From Tabrizicola aquatica (GTDB lineage Bacteria > Pseudomonadota > Alphaproteobacteria > Rhodobacterales > Rhodobacteraceae), in NCBI RefSeq assembly GCF_002900975.1, contig NZ_PJON01000003.1, positions 248,001 to 312,000 of the forward strand: a DNA stretch of 64,000 bases. The letters run 5' to 3'. The notes below the pieces were generated by a model. It ran no database searches. It was not told where the DNA came from and saw only the letters and a program-made list of their open reading frames with translations. How positions within the stretch are numbered: position 1 is the stretch's first letter; the number at the start of each line of letters is the position of its first letter. A program made the translations under genes and the position numbers. This document shows positions 16,665 through 25,561 of the stretch, one piece after another.

Positions 16665-17684
16665 TCAACCCTTCTTCGGCCCGCTTGGACGCGGTCCGGT
16701 GCGTGACGGCGCAGAATTCGGGCGGGCGGGGCGGTCGCCGGACGTGCGATCCGACGTGCGGGCCGGGCGGGTTGCCTTCTGCCAGCTGTCCGAAAGCTGC
16801 TTCAGCCCTTCACCCGGCTTCAGCCCGGCTTTCGCGGTCTTGGCCGCTGGTTTGCCGGCAGGCTTGGCCGCAGGCTTCGCGTCGGGCTTGCGGCCCGCGC
16901 GAGGGGTCGAGGGCAACTCGGCCTCGGACAGCCCCAACTGCTCTCGCAGGATACGGGGCTTCACTTCCTCGACCTCGCCCGGTTGCAACTCGTTCAGGCG
17001 GAACGGGCCGTATGAGGTGCGGATCAACCGGTTCACGGTCAGGCCGATATGGGTCATCGCGCGGCGGATCTCGCGGTTCCTGCCTTCGCGCAGGCCCACG
17101 GTCAGCCAGGCATTCGCGCCCTGGTGACGGTCGATCTTGACCTCCATTCCCTGGAACCGCTCGCCGTCGATGGTGATGCCCTTGCGCAGCGGTTCGATCT
17201 CGGGTTCGGTCGGGTTGCCCTTCACGCGGACCCGGTACTTGCGAAGCCAGCCGGTCGAGGGCAGTTCCAGCTTCCGCTTCAACTCGCCATCGTTGGTGAG
17301 GAGGAGCAGGCCCTCCGAATTCAGGTCAAGCCGACCGATCGACATTACCCGCGGCATGTCCTCGGGCAGGTGGTCAAAAACGGTGTCGCGGCCTTTCTCG
17401 TCCGAAGCCGAGGTGACCAGACCCTCGGGCTTGTAGTACAGCCAAAGGCGCGGGGGTTCGGGCTGGCCCACGGGTTCACCCCGCACGGTGATCTTGTCCT
17501 GGGGCGTCACGTTCAGCGCGGGCGAGGTGATGGTCTTGCCGTTGACCTTGACTTCGCCCAGTTCGATCAGCCGCTCCGCCTCGCGCCGCGAGGCGATGCC
17601 GGCGCGGGACAGGACCTTGGCGATGCGCTCGCCTTCCGGGGTCTCGGTGGCGGGGGGCTTTTCTTTTCCGGGCATGGCCATCAT
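16665..17684 (-). CDS. rluB: 23S rRNA pseudouridine synthase, RsuA/RluB family
   Basis: About 337 residues. An N-terminal S4 RNA-binding domain (RIAKVLSRAGIASRREAERLIELGEVKVNGK, about 20-65) precedes the RsuA-type catalytic domain with the nucleophile motif GRLDLNSEGLLLLTNDGEL (Asp in GRLD) and the late REGRNREIRRAMTHIGLTVNRLIRTSYGPF. It probably makes the helix-89-region pseudouridine in 23S rRNA, as RluB does. A long Lys/Pro/Ala-rich C-terminal tail (about 260-337) is typical of alphaproteobacterial members. The start is ambiguous among ATGs at 17684, 17681 and 17675. It is divergent from the tRNA deaminase gene with only 44 bases between. Confidence 0.9.
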   Translation of the reverse strand: MMAMPGKEKPPATETPEGERIAKVLSRAGIASRREAERLIELGEVKVNGKTITSPALNVTPQDKITVRGEPVGQPEPPRLWLYYKPEGLVTSASDEKGRDTVFDHLPEDMPRVMSIGRLDLNSEGLLLLTNDGELKRKLELPSTGWLRKYRVRVKGNPTEPEIEPLRKGITIDGERFQGMEVKIDRHQGANAWLTVGLREGRNREIRRAMTHIGLTVNRLIRTSYGPFRLNELQPGEVEEVKPRILREQLGLSEAELPSTPRAGRKPDAKPAAKPAGKPAAKTAKAGLKPGEGLKQLSDSWQKATRPARTSDRTSGDRPARPNSAPSRTGPRPSGPKKG

Positions 17685-17728
17685 CCTTCGGGCCTTGGTG
17701 GCCGGATGGGCAGGATATTGAAGCGGGC

Positions 17729-18193
17729 ATGAAAGAGCAACGCGAAGGGTTCCGGTCGTTCATGGGGCTGGCGCTGGAGGAGGCGCGGGCGGCGGCGGCG
17801 CGCGGTGAGGTGCCGGTGGGGGCGGTGGTCGTCCAGGGCGAGGCGGTGCTGGCCCGTGCAGGCAACCGGACGCGGGAACTTGCCGATCCGACCGCCCATG
17901 CCGAGATTCTGGCGATCCGCGCGGCCTGCGGGGCCCTTGGGTCGGAACGGCTGGTCGGCTGCGATCTCTACGTCACGCTGGAGCCCTGCCCGATGTGTGC
18001 GGCCGCGATCTCTGCGGCGCGGGTGGGGCGGCTTTACTATGGGGCGGCGGACCCGAAATCGGGGGGCGTCTCGGTCGGCGCGCGGGTGTTTTCCCACCCC
18101 CAGTGCCACCATGTTCCGGAGGTCTACGACGGGATCGGGGCGGGGGAGGCGGAGGCCCTGCTGAAAGGGTTTTTCGCGGGAAAGCGGGGATAG
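17729..18193 (+). CDS. tadA: tRNA-specific adenosine deaminase
   Basis: 154 residues with the CDA-type zinc-deaminase signature: HAE (H57, catalytic E59) and PCPMC (C87, C90), flanked by PVGAVVV and AAISAARVGRLYYGAADPKSGGV. TadA converts A34 to inosine in the anticodon of tRNA-Arg(ACG). A generic nucleoside deaminase is the alternative, but length and motif context fit TadA. This is not the Tad-pilus ATPase of the same symbol. A palindrome starts directly after the TAG. Confidence 0.9.
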   Translation: MKEQREGFRSFMGLALEEARAAAARGEVPVGAVVVQGEAVLARAGNRTRELADPTAHAEILAIRAACGALGSERLVGCDLYVTLEPCPMCAAAISAARVGRLYYGAADPKSGGVSVGARVFSHPQCHHVPEVYDGIGAGEAEALLKGFFAGKRG

Positions 18194-18208
18194 TGTCCAC
18201 GGTGGACA
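18194..18208. repeat. perfect 7-bp-arm palindrome after the deaminase gene
   Basis: TGTCCAC-G-GTGGACA begins at the first base after the stop. A related dyad GTCCA-CGC-TGGAC (33432-33444) follows the stop of the RraB-like gene, and TGTCC-AAAA-GGACA occurs at 29547-29560. It could be a short hairpin that ends or protects the mRNA. Confidence 0.4.
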
Positions 18209-18291
18209 ATCGCTGATGAGGTAATGTTATCAGACGGTTGGTCGCGGACGTTAGGGATTTGGAAAGGTTTGCCTGTGTCGTAAAGGCGCTC

Positions 18292-19087
18292 TCACGCAGA
18301 GGGCGGGCTGCCGGGCGAGGGCGCTTTGCCAAAGGCTGCGGCCAGGCGCTTTGCGGGCCCGGGGGGCAAGTCGGCCGCTGCAACGCGGGCCTGAACGGCG
18401 GGCGATGCAAGAAGGGCGGCGACCCAGGCCGCCAAGCCAGGCGCGGCTGCGGGCCGTTCGCGGGTGAGGGCCGTCTGGACAAGGCGCCCGTCCTCCAGGC
18501 TGCCTGACAACTCGACCAGAAGGATATCAAGCGCCGGTGGGCCAAGGTCCGGCTGCGCAAGCAGATCGTCCAGCGCGCCGGTCAGGACTGCCGGTGCCCA
18601 GCCACCGATGGCCAGCGTCTGGACCAGCGACCAAAGCGTCTGGTCCGTCCCGGTTCCAATGGCCTGAAGGGTGCCGAAATGGAGCAGGAGAAGCCGAGCG
18701 TAACGGTCGAGTTCGGCCACCATCGCGGGGGCGGGAAAGCCGGGCAGGCTGTCGCGCGCGGTGCCGAAGCGTTTCAGCGCCGCATCATCGGGGTTCCACT
18801 GCACCTCGATATCCTGGGCGATCAGGTCAAGGTATCGGGGCAGAAGGGCGTTCAGATCGTCCGGGTCGGTCGGCGTGCCGTGGGCCGAATTCGAGTATTC
18901 GCGGATCAGGTCCCGGGTCCAATGCACGCACTGGGGTAGCAAGGATGCTGGCCAGCGTCGCCTCGGTCATGCAGACCGGGCAGCGGCAGACCATCAGGGT
19001 CTTGGGAACGCGGTCGGGCGCATGGGAAAACAGCGCCTCGACCGAGGCGCGCAGGTCGTCTTGGAAGGGCGGTGCGGCCTGGGTCAT
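18292..19087 (-). pseudogene. frameshifted hypothetical protein gene with CxCxxC motif
   Basis: Two overlapping minus-strand frames look like halves of one gene. The upstream half starts at 19087 (MTQAAPPFQDDLRASVEALFSHAPDRVPKTLMVCRCPVCMTEATLASILATPVRAL). The downstream half contains LIREYSNSAHGTPTDPDDLNALLPRYLDLIAQDIEVQW...TGALDDLLAQ and ends at 18292. Good coding sense passes from one frame to the next around 18910-18935, so a single-base indel (or a sequencing error) separates them. The whole would be about 265 residues, mostly helical, with CRCPVC near residue 34-39. No function is recognised. Confidence 0.6.
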
Positions 19088-19288
19088 CCTAGGGCGAAGC
19101 CTAGCAGTTGGGGCAGGGCAGGGTGAAGTGCCCAGACGCCGCTCCTGCAAATGCAGAGAGCTGGGCCGGGTGGAGCAGCGCCAGCCGTCCAGGGCGTGGC
19201 GATCATGCTTGACCGAAGGTAAATGCCCACGGTCAAGCTGTTGCTTTTCCAGTGCTGTGCTGCAGGTCCAGTGTGGGCAGCCGACAGG

Positions 19289-19984
19289 TCAGATTCGGAT
19301 CGGGTCCAGAACCTCGTGCTCGATCACTTCGATCCCGGGGGGCAGGCCCGCCTTCAGCACGCTGGCGTCCTGGGCGAGCAGGCCGAAGGTCTTGTAGTGG
19401 CAGGGGATCACCCAGCGGAAGTTGAACCACTTCCGCGCGGCCCAGGCGGCGCGCGCCATGTCCATCGTGTAGTGGCCGCCGCAGGCCAGGATGCCGATGT
19501 CGGGCTGGTGATACTCGGCCATCCAGGCCATGTCGGCCATGATGTCGGTATCGCCGGAAACATAGATCGTGTGGCCCTCGCCCGCGATCATGAAGCCGGC
19601 CGCGTCGCCGGCGGGCAAGAGGCCCTTGCCGCCGAAGTCGATGCTGGCGGAATGGACGGCATTGACCATGGTGACCTTCGCCCCGCCCAAGGTCAGAGTG
19701 CCGCCCTTGCCGAAGCCGACCGTTTCGCAGCCCTGGCCGTTCAGCCATTCCGACAGCTCATGGATGCAATGGACCTTGATGCCCAGCTTGCCGGCCAGCC
19801 GTGCCGCGTCCGAGGCATGGTCGCCATGGGCATGGGTCAAGAGGATATGGGTCGCGCCGGACACCGCCTCATCCTCGCGCCCGGCGGGGAAGAGGGGGTT
19901 TCCGGTCAGCCAGGGGTCGATAAGGAGGATGGCGTCTTCAATCTGGATGCGAAAGCCGGAATGGCCAAGCCAAGTGATCTGCAT
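19289..19984 (-). CDS. metallo-beta-lactamase fold hydrolase (UPF0173-like)
   Basis: 231 residues with the metal site THAHGDHASD (H51, H53, D55, H56), DPWLTGNP, SGDTDI and a late IPCHYKTFG. This is the pattern of the UPF0173/UlaG-like metal-dependent hydrolases. They cleave phosphodiester, lactone or similar bonds; the substrate here is unknown. ATG at 19984 follows AAGGAA. It is divergent from the ceramidase-like gene at 20041 with a 56-base shared promoter region. Confidence 0.85.
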   Translation of the reverse strand: MQITWLGHSGFRIQIEDAILLIDPWLTGNPLFPAGREDEAVSGATHILLTHAHGDHASDAARLAGKLGIKVHCIHELSEWLNGQGCETVGFGKGGTLTLGGAKVTMVNAVHSASIDFGGKGLLPAGDAAGFMIAGEGHTIYVSGDTDIMADMAWMAEYHQPDIGILACGGHYTMDMARAAWAARKWFNFRWVIPCHYKTFGLLAQDASVLKAGLPPGIEVIEHEVLDPIRI

Positions 19985-20040
19985 GCGTGTTCCTTCGCTA
20001 TATGTCTGGGAAGGACCTACCATCTAGGACTGACAGCCGG

Positions 20041-20703
20041 ATGACAACCATGTTCGACCCGATCGACGCCTATTGCGAACGCGTGAGTGCCGCCTATTGG
20101 GCCGAGCCGGTGAACGCATTGACGAACCTGGCCTTCCTGGTGGCGGCCGTGGTGATGTGGCGGCGGACGGCCGGATTGCCGCTGGGGCGGGCGCTGAGCG
20201 CGGTGCTTGCGGCGATCGGGGTGGGGTCGTGGCTGTTCCATACCCATGCCAACGGGTTGACCGCGGCGCTGGATGTGACGCCGATCCTGGGGTTCATCCT
20301 GATCTATGTCTTTGCGGCAACGCGGGATTTCCTGTGCCTGGGCGGCTGGCGCCCCTGGGTGGCGGTGCTGGCCTTCCTGCCCTATGCCGGGTTGATGGTG
20401 CCGGTCTTTGCGGCGCTGATGCCGGTCCTTGGATCCTCGGCCGGGTATGCGCCGGTTCCCCTGCTGATCCTGGCCTATGCTGGCCTTTTGTGGCAGCGGT
20501 CGCCTGCGACGGCGCGGGGGATGGTGGTGGGGGCGGCGATCCTGGTGGCAAGCCTGACCTTCCGCACGCTGGACGGGCCGCTTTGCGATGTGGTGCCCTT
20601 TGGCACGCATTTCCTGTGGCATCTGCTGAATGCGCTGATGCTGGGCTGGATGATCGAGGTCTGGCGGCGCCACATGCTTGCGGGGCGGGGCGGGGGCGGC
20701 TAA
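20041..20703 (+). CDS. ceramidase-superfamily (alkaline ceramidase-like) membrane protein
   Basis: 220 residues with about seven hydrophobic helices. Motifs of the CREST/ceramidase superfamily are [40 protein letters not shown] (Ser and His metal ligands), and the late [16 protein letters not shown] (paired His). Bacterial members are assumed to be Zn-dependent intramembrane amidases, but the substrate is unproven. It sits directly before gatC with 27 bases between, so read-through into the gatCA operon is possible. Confidence 0.75.
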   Translation: MTTMFDPIDAYCERVSAAYWAEPVNALTNLAFLVAAVVMWRRTAGLPLGRALSAVLAAIGVGSWLFHTHANGLTAALDVTPILGFILIYVFAATRDFLCLGGWRPWVAVLAFLPYAGLMVPVFAALMPVLGSSAGYAPVPLLILAYAGLLWQRSPATARGMVVGAAILVASLTFRTLDGPLCDVVPFGTHFLWHLLNALMLGWMIEVWRRHMLAGRGGGG

Positions 20704-20730
20704 ACGGGGCCAAACCCAAGGGAGTGCCCC

Positions 20731-21018
20731 ATGGCAATCGACATCGATACCGCCCGCAAGGTGGCAAAGCTGGCCCGGATCCGGGTCGAGGAAGCGGACC
20801 TGCCGAAACTGGCGGGGCAGTTGTCCGGCATCCTGGGCTTCATGGAGCAGTTGAACGAGGTCGATGTGACCGGGGTGGAGCCGATGACTTCCGTCACGCC
20901 GATGCGACTGAAGCGCCGGAAGGACGAGGTCAAGGATGGCAACATCCAGGCCCAGGTGTTGAAGAACGCGCCGGATGCGCGCGAGGGGTTCTTTGCGGTG
21001 CCGAAGGTGGTGGAATGA
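20731..21018 (+). CDS. gatC: Asp-tRNA(Asn)/Glu-tRNA(Gln) amidotransferase subunit C
   Basis: 95 residues, normal for Gat[57 protein letters not shown] and an FFAVPKVVE end. GatC holds GatA and GatB together in the enzyme that converts misacylated Glu-tRNA(Gln) to Gln-tRNA(Gln). It is followed by gatA with the start and stop overlapping as ATGA. A good ribosome-binding stretch (AAGGGAG) precedes the ATG. Confidence 0.95.
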   Translation: MAIDIDTARKVAKLARIRVEEADLPKLAGQLSGILGFMEQLNEVDVTGVEPMTSVTPMRLKRRKDEVKDGNIQAQVLKNAPDAREGFFAVPKVVE

Positions 21019-22493
21019 GCGCGAATACATGGACCATCGCGACGGCGCGTGATGCGCTGCGGAAGGGCGAGATTTCGGCGGTCGATCTGACCATGTCCTG
21101 CCTGACGGCGATCGACGCGGGCGATACGCTGAACGCCTTTGTCCACAAGACGCCGGAGCTTGCGCTGGAGCAGGCGCGGGATGCGGATCGGCGACTGAAG
21201 GCGGGTGACGCCCCGGCGATGTGCGGTATTCCCCTGGGGATCAAGGATCTTTTTTGCACCAAGGGGGTGCCTTCTCAGGCCGCGTCGAACATCCTGAAGG
21301 GGTTCAAGCCGGAGTACGAATCCACCGTCACGTCCAAGCTCTTCGACGCGGGCGCGGTCATGCTGGGCAAGCTGAACATGGACGAATTCGCGATGGGGTC
21401 GTCGAACGAGACCTCGGCCTATGGCAATGCGGTGAACCCTTGGCGCGTCGATGACCGGATGCTGACGCCGGGCGGGTCCTCGGGCGGGTCGGCGGCAGCG
21501 GTGGCGGCGGACCTGTGCCTTGGGGCGACGGGGACGGATACCGGCGGGTCGATCCGGCAGCCGGCGGCGTTCACCGGGATCGTCGGGATCAAGCCGACCT
21601 ATGGGCGCGTCAGCCGCTGGGGCGTGGTGGCGTTTGCCTCGTCGCTGGATCAGGCGGGGCCGATGACCAAGACGGTGCGCGATGCGGCGATCATGCTGCA
21701 GGCGATGAGCGGGCATGATGACAAGGATTCCACGTCAGCCGACATCCCGGTGCCGGATTTCGAGGCGGCGCTGACCGGGGATATCCGGGGCAAGGTCATC
21801 GGGATTCCCAAGGAATACCGGATGGACGGTATGCCCGCCGAGATCGAGGCGCTTTGGCAGAACGGCATTGCGATGCTGAAGGACGCAGGCGCGGAGGTGC
21901 GGGACATCAGCCTGCCGCACACCAAATACGCGCTGCCGGCCTATTACGTGATCGCGCCGGCCGAGGCGTCGTCGAACCTCGCCCGCTATGACGGGGTGCG
22001 CTACGGGCACCGCGCGAAGCTGAGCGCCGGGGACGGCATCACTGAGATGTATGAGAAAACCCGGGCCGAGGGCTTTGGCCCGGAAGTCCAGCGCCGGATC
22101 ATGGTCGGGACCTATGTGCTGTCGGCCGGGTTCTACGACGCCTATTACAACCGCGCGCGGAAGGTGCGGGCGCTGATCAAGCGCGACTTCGAGCAGGTGT
22201 TCGCCGATGGCGTCGATGCGATCCTGACCCCGGCCACGCCCTCGGCGGCGTTTGGCTTGGGCGAAATGGCGGATGCCGACCCGGTGAAGATGTATCTGAA
22301 CGACGTCTTTACCGTGACGGTGAACCTCGCGGGCCTGCCGGGCGTGGCGGTTCCGGTGGGGCTGGATGCGCAAGGCTTGCCGCTGGGTCTGCAACTGATC
22401 GGCCGACCCTGGGATGAGGCAGAGTTGCTGAATTACGCACATGTGTTGGAAAGCCGTGCGGGCTTTGTGGCCAAGGCCGAGAAATGGTGGTAA
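21015..22493 (+). CDS. gatA: Asp-tRNA(Asn)/Glu-tRNA(Gln) amidotransferase subunit A
   Basis: 492 residues of the amidase-signature family: Lys in GIKDLF, the Ser-rich core [17 protein letters not shown] and the nucleophile region [31 protein letters not shown]. GatA hydrolyses Gln to give ammonia for the transamidation carried out on GatB. It overlaps gatC by four bases (ATGA). gatB is not in this window, as often happens in alphaproteobacteria. Confidence 0.97.
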   Translation: MSANTWTIATARDALRKGEISAVDLTMSCLTAIDAGDTLNAFVHKTPELALEQARDADRRLKAGDAPAMCGIPLGIKDLFCTKGVPSQAASNILKGFKPEYESTVTSKLFDAGAVMLGKLNMDEFAMGSSNETSAYGNAVNPWRVDDRMLTPGGSSGGSAAAVAADLCLGATGTDTGGSIRQPAAFTGIVGIKPTYGRVSRWGVVAFASSLDQAGPMTKTVRDAAIMLQAMSGHDDKDSTSADIPVPDFEAALTGDIRGKVIGIPKEYRMDGMPAEIEALWQNGIAMLKDAGAEVRDISLPHTKYALPAYYVIAPAEASSNLARYDGVRYGHRAKLSAGDGITEMYEKTRAEGFGPEVQRRIMVGTYVLSAGFYDAYYNRARKVRALIKRDFEQVFADGVDAILTPATPSAAFGLGEMADADPVKMYLNDVFTVTVNLAGLPGVAVPVGLDAQGLPLGLQLIGRPWDEAELLNYAHVLESRAGFVAKAEKWW

Positions 22494-22524
22494 TGCGCGG
22501 CGAAACCTTGCTCTGAGGGCAGTG

Positions 22525-23280
22525 ATGAGCCGTTCCTTCCCCGTTCCCGCCGCTGGCGCCGTCCTTGCGGCCCTGCTGCTGAGTGCCTGTACGCCGTCCA
22601 CCTCCAGCCCGTCAGGTTCTGGAGTGGGGTTTCAGGATTACGACAGCTACATCCGTGGCGCGCAGCCGGCCCCTGCTCCGGCAGCGGTGGTGCTGCCGCC
22701 GGCCGGGACGTCCCCCGCCGGGGGCTTCGACCCCGCCGCCGCGGCGGCCGCGATTGACCGGGCTTCCGGCGTCACCGCACCTGCCGCAGCGCCGGCGCCA
22801 GCCCCGGCCACGCCGGGCCTGCTGACCGATAGCCGCCCGCGTGGCGGCGCGCCGGCCGGAATTCAGGAGGAATCCGGGGAAGTCGCGGGCAATACCGGCA
22901 TCTCGGACGAGCAGGATTTCAACGCCGTCGCCGCGCGCGAGACGATCGAATCCGACGCCGAACGCATCGCCCGCAACCGGGCGGAATATGTCGTGGTCCA
23001 GCCGGGCGATCTGCCACAGCGGCCCGGCGATACCGGCCCGAATATCGTGGAATTTGCCCTGGCCACCAACCATGCGCCAGGCGTCCAGATGTACAAGCGT
23101 GGCGGCCTGGGGATGCGCGACCCGAACGCGGCATGCGCGCGCTTTGCCTCGCCCGATCTGGCGCAGCAGGAATTCCTGAGCAAAGGCGGGCCCGAGCGTG
23201 ACCGGATGGGCGTGGACCCGGATGGCGACGGTTTCGCCTGTTCCTGGGACCCGCGCCCATTCCGCACCGCGCTGCAGTAA
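22525..23280 (+). CDS. lipoprotein with Excalibur-like C-terminal domain
   Basis: 251 residues. A lipoprotein signal (AVLAALLLSAC) precedes a long Ala/Pro-rich low-complexity linker (about 25-110). The C-terminal region CARFASPDLAQQEFLSKGGPERDRMGVDPDGDGFACSWDP fits the Excalibur pattern: a Cys, AQ...F, then a calcium-type DPDGDGFAC loop. The last part would sit at the envelope. It lies between gatA and the amidase with short gaps (31 and 12 bases). Confidence 0.7.
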   Translation: MSRSFPVPAAGAVLAALLLSACTPSTSSPSGSGVGFQDYDSYIRGAQPAPAPAAVVLPPAGTSPAGGFDPAAAAAAIDRASGVTAPAAAPAPAPATPGLLTDSRPRGGAPAGIQEESGEVAGNTGISDEQDFNAVAARETIESDAERIARNRAEYVVVQPGDLPQRPGDTGPNIVEFALATNHAPGVQMYKRGGLGMRDPNAACARFASPDLAQQEFLSKGGPERDRMGVDPDGDGFACSWDPRPFRTALQ

Positions 23281-23292
23281 GGCCGCCAGACG

Positions 23293-24000
23293 GTGATCCG
23301 CCCGCATCCGTCGCCGAATTTCGGGGACCGGCGTGGCCAGCGGGTTGACCTGGTTGTCCTGCACTACACGGTCCTTGACTGCGCCGGGGCGCGGGAGCGG
23401 TTGTGCGATCCTGTGGCCGAGGTTTCGGCGCATTACCTGATCGACCGGGATGGCTCGGTGCTGTCCCTGGTGGACGAGGGCGCGCGGGCCTGGCACGCCG
23501 GCGCGGGCAGCTGGGGCGGCGCGGGGGACGTGAACTCGCGCTCTCTCGGGATCGAACTGGTGAATTCCGGGGCCGAACCCTTTGCCGAACCGCAGATGCA
23601 GGCGCTGGAAGGGCTGTTGCGCGACGTGCTGGATCGGCATGGGCTGACCGCGCGGGCGGTGATCGGCCACAGCGACATGACCCCCGACCGCAAGTCCGAT
23701 CCCGGGCCGCGCTTTGACTGGCGGCGGCTGGCGGCGCAGGGGCTGGCGGTCTGGCCGGATCTGTCGGCGATCCCCGACCCCTCTGCCGCGCGGGGGGGCG
23801 AAGGCGTTTCGGACGGGATGGCGGGTTTTCTGGCCGACCTTGCAGCTTTCGGCTATCCCGACAGTGCGCCCGAGACCCTGTTGACCGCCTTTCGGCTGCG
23901 CTTCCGTCCCTGGGCCTGCGGGCCGCTGGACGATACCGACCGGGCGCTGGCGGCGGGCCTGCGACGGATTGCGGTTGACGGCGGGGCGGGGGACGCCTAA
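23293..24000 (+). CDS. N-acetylmuramoyl-L-alanine amidase (Amidase_2, AmiD-like)
   Basis: 235 residues with a GTG start. The amidase_2 fold shows LVVLHYTVL (zinc His), VSAHYLIDRDGSVLSLV, AWHAGAGSW, NSRSLGIELVN and VIGHSDMTPDRKSDPGPRFDW (second zinc His and catalytic Lys region), with a C-terminal helical peptidoglycan-binding-like part. It would cleave the amide between MurNAc and L-Ala in cell-wall fragments. No signal peptide is seen, so a cytosolic or recycling role as in AmpD is possible. The rnpB promoter lies within its last codons. Confidence 0.88.
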   Translation: MIRPHPSPNFGDRRGQRVDLVVLHYTVLDCAGARERLCDPVAEVSAHYLIDRDGSVLSLVDEGARAWHAGAGSWGGAGDVNSRSLGIELVNSGAEPFAEPQMQALEGLLRDVLDRHGLTARAVIGHSDMTPDRKSDPGPRFDWRRLAAQGLAVWPDLSAIPDPSAARGGEGVSDGMAGFLADLAAFGYPDSAPETLLTAFRLRFRPWACGPLDDTDRALAAGLRRIAVDGGAGDA

Positions 24001-24003
24001 CTC
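23975..24003 (+). promoter_or_regulatory. rnpB promoter inside the amidase 3' end
   Basis: TTGACG (23975-23980) and TAACTC (23998-24003) are separated by 17 bases, placing +1 near 24010, exactly where the RNase P RNA begins. The -10 overlaps the TAA stop of the amidase gene. Confidence 0.55.
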
Positions 24004-24010
24004 AACCTCG

Positions 24011-24440
24011 CGCGGAGGGCTGGATGACCGCGGGCCCCGGACTTGATCCGGGGTTCGAGGAAAGTCCGGACTCCCGTTGGCAAGGGTGCCGGGTAATGCC
24101 CGGCGGGGGTAACCCCAGGGAAAGCGCCACAGAGAAGAGACTTCCACGACCCGCAAGGTTCGCCTTCGGCAAAGCGTGGTAAAGGTGAAACGGTGGGGTA
24201 AAAGCCCACCGCGGGACTGGCAACAGGACCGGCACGGCAAGCCCCACCCGGAGCAATGCCAAATAGGGGCCTCGCGCGGGGCTGGTCCTGGAAACGGGAT
24301 ACCGCCGCAGGGACGCCAACGCCCGAGAGGCCCGGGTTGGCAGCTTGACCGCCGCGGTAACGCGGTTGGCAGAGGAATGGTCATCCAGCCCCGGGTCACG
24401 GTCCGGGGTGGACAGAATCCGGCTTACAGGCTCTCCGCGC
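24011..24440 (+). ncRNA. rnpB: RNase P RNA, class A
   Basis: The sequence carries the universally conserved blocks of bacterial RNase P RNA in order: GAGGAAAGTCCGGACTCC near the 5' end (about 24056), GGGTAACCCCAGGGAAAG with GCCACAGAGA, GGTGAAACGGTGGGGTAAAAGCCCACCG, AGAGGAATGGTCATC, and ACAGAATCCGGCTTACAGG near the 3' end. The ends pair (CGCGGAGGGC with GCTCTCCGCG). It is the catalytic RNA that matures tRNA 5' ends. Confidence 0.97.
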
Positions 24441-24547
24441 AATTATCACGATCCCGTGCCGCTTGACCTGGAACAAGGCAGAGCGGCGCGTTCAGGCGCC
24501 TGCTGACTGTCGGGGCGCACCCGCCCCGGTATGGACAGGAGGCTGTG

Positions 24548-25138
24548 ATGTTCAAGGCAATCGGTATTCTTGCGATGGTCGGGTTTGGTGCGGCGAGCCC
24601 GTTGCTGGCTCAGGGACAGCCGGGCTGGGGCATGATGCCTGGGTGGGGCCAGGGTTGGGGCTGGGACATGGGGCCCGGCTGGGGCCAGGGCATGGCGCCG
24701 GGCCAGGGCATGGGCCAGGGCTATGGCATGGGCCAGGGCTGGGGCATGGGCCAGGGCTGGGGTCAGGGCCAGGGCTCGGGCATGGGACGCGGGATGATGA
24801 TGGGCGGGATTGATGCCGACCAGAGCGGCGACATCTCGGCCGAGGAGGCGGCGGCCCATGCCGAGGCGATGTTCGCGCTGATGGATGCCAATGCCGACGG
24901 CACGCTGGAGGCCACCGAATTTGGCGCGGGGCGCATGGGCATGATAAGCCCCTGGGGCATGATGCCCGCCATGCAGGAGCGCCACGCGGCGCGGTTTGCT
25001 ACGCGCGATGGCGACGGGGATGGCAAGGTCACGATGGCCGAATTCCTGGCCGCCGAGAAAGCGCAGTACGACGCCGCCGACGCCGACAAGGACGGCAAGG
25101 TCACCCCATGGGAGTTGCGCGCCGCGATGTGGCAATAA
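24548..25138 (+). CDS. secreted EF-hand protein with Gly/Met-rich repeats
   Basis: 196 residues. A signal peptide (MFKAIGILAMVGFGAASPLLA) is followed by a low-complexity stretch of tandem GQGMGQGW/GPGWGQGM units (about 25-82). Four EF-hand loops follow: DADQSGDISAEE, DANADGTLEATE, DGDGDGKVTMAE and DADKDGKVTPWE. All keep Asp/Glu at the Ca2+-binding positions. AGGAGG precedes the ATG at 24548. A calcium-binding periplasmic or extracellular protein is likely; the repeat tract probably varies in length between strains. Confidence 0.85.
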   Translation: MFKAIGILAMVGFGAASPLLAQGQPGWGMMPGWGQGWGWDMGPGWGQGMAPGQGMGQGYGMGQGWGMGQGWGQGQGSGMGRGMMMGGIDADQSGDISAEEAAAHAEAMFALMDANADGTLEATEFGAGRMGMISPWGMMPAMQERHAARFATRDGDGDGKVTMAEFLAAEKAQYDAADADKDGKVTPWELRAAMWQ

Positions 25139-25153
25139 GCGCGCCGATAGCGG

Positions 25154-25181
25154 TTGACTCTGCCCCTAAGACGGATAAAAG
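25154..25181 (+). promoter_or_regulatory. probable rpmG promoter
   Basis: TTGACT (25154-25159) and TAAAAG (25176-25181) with a 16-base spacer lie about 57 bases before the rpmG ATG. The match to the housekeeping consensus is good at -35 and fair at -10. Confidence 0.45.
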
Positions 25182-25238
25182 GCGGGCTTCAAGGATTTCA
25201 CCGGGGGATACGGATTCCCCGATGCAGAGGAAACGACC

Positions 25239-25406
25239 ATGGCAAAGCCCGCCACCATCAAGATCCGCCTGAACTCGACGGCGGGCACCGGCCACTTCTA
25301 CGTGACCAAGAAGAACGCCCGCACGATGACCGAAAAGATGGTCGTCAAGAAGTACGATCCCGTGAAGCGGGAGCATGTGGAATACAAGGAAGGCAAGATC
25401 AAGTAA
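25239..25406 (+). CDS. rpmG: 50S ribosomal protein L33
   Basis: 55 residues: [33 protein letters not shown] and [19 protein letters not shown]. This matches the Cys-free form of bL33 in length and sequence. The ATG follows GAGGAAACGACC. It stands as a single gene with its own promoter candidate upstream and a strong terminator downstream. Confidence 0.97.
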   Translation: MAKPATIKIRLNSTAGTGHFYVTKKNARTMTEKMVVKKYDPVKREHVEYKEGKIK

Positions 25407-25431
25407 GATCGCGCCGATCCGCTGGATCATG

Positions 25432-25461
25432 GGGCCGTGTCCGAAGGGACGCGGCCCTTTT
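25432..25461 (+). terminator. intrinsic terminator of rpmG
   Basis: GGGCCGTGTCC and GGACGCGGCCC pair as an 11-bp stem (one wobble) around GAAG, followed directly by TTTTCCTTT. Confidence 0.85.
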
Positions 25462-25561
25462 CCTTTGCCGGTAAGCCGGCGCTGACGGAACTCTCCGCCC
25501 CGCCGCTTGACGCCCCCACTCCCGGGGGACACAGACTTGCCGGTCAGGTCAGGAGATCGTC

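Noticed and set aside
24615-24800. Possible CRISPR or satellite array
   Set aside because: The repeats are short (9-18 bases), in frame and coding for Gly/Met/Gln/Trp units, with no spacers.
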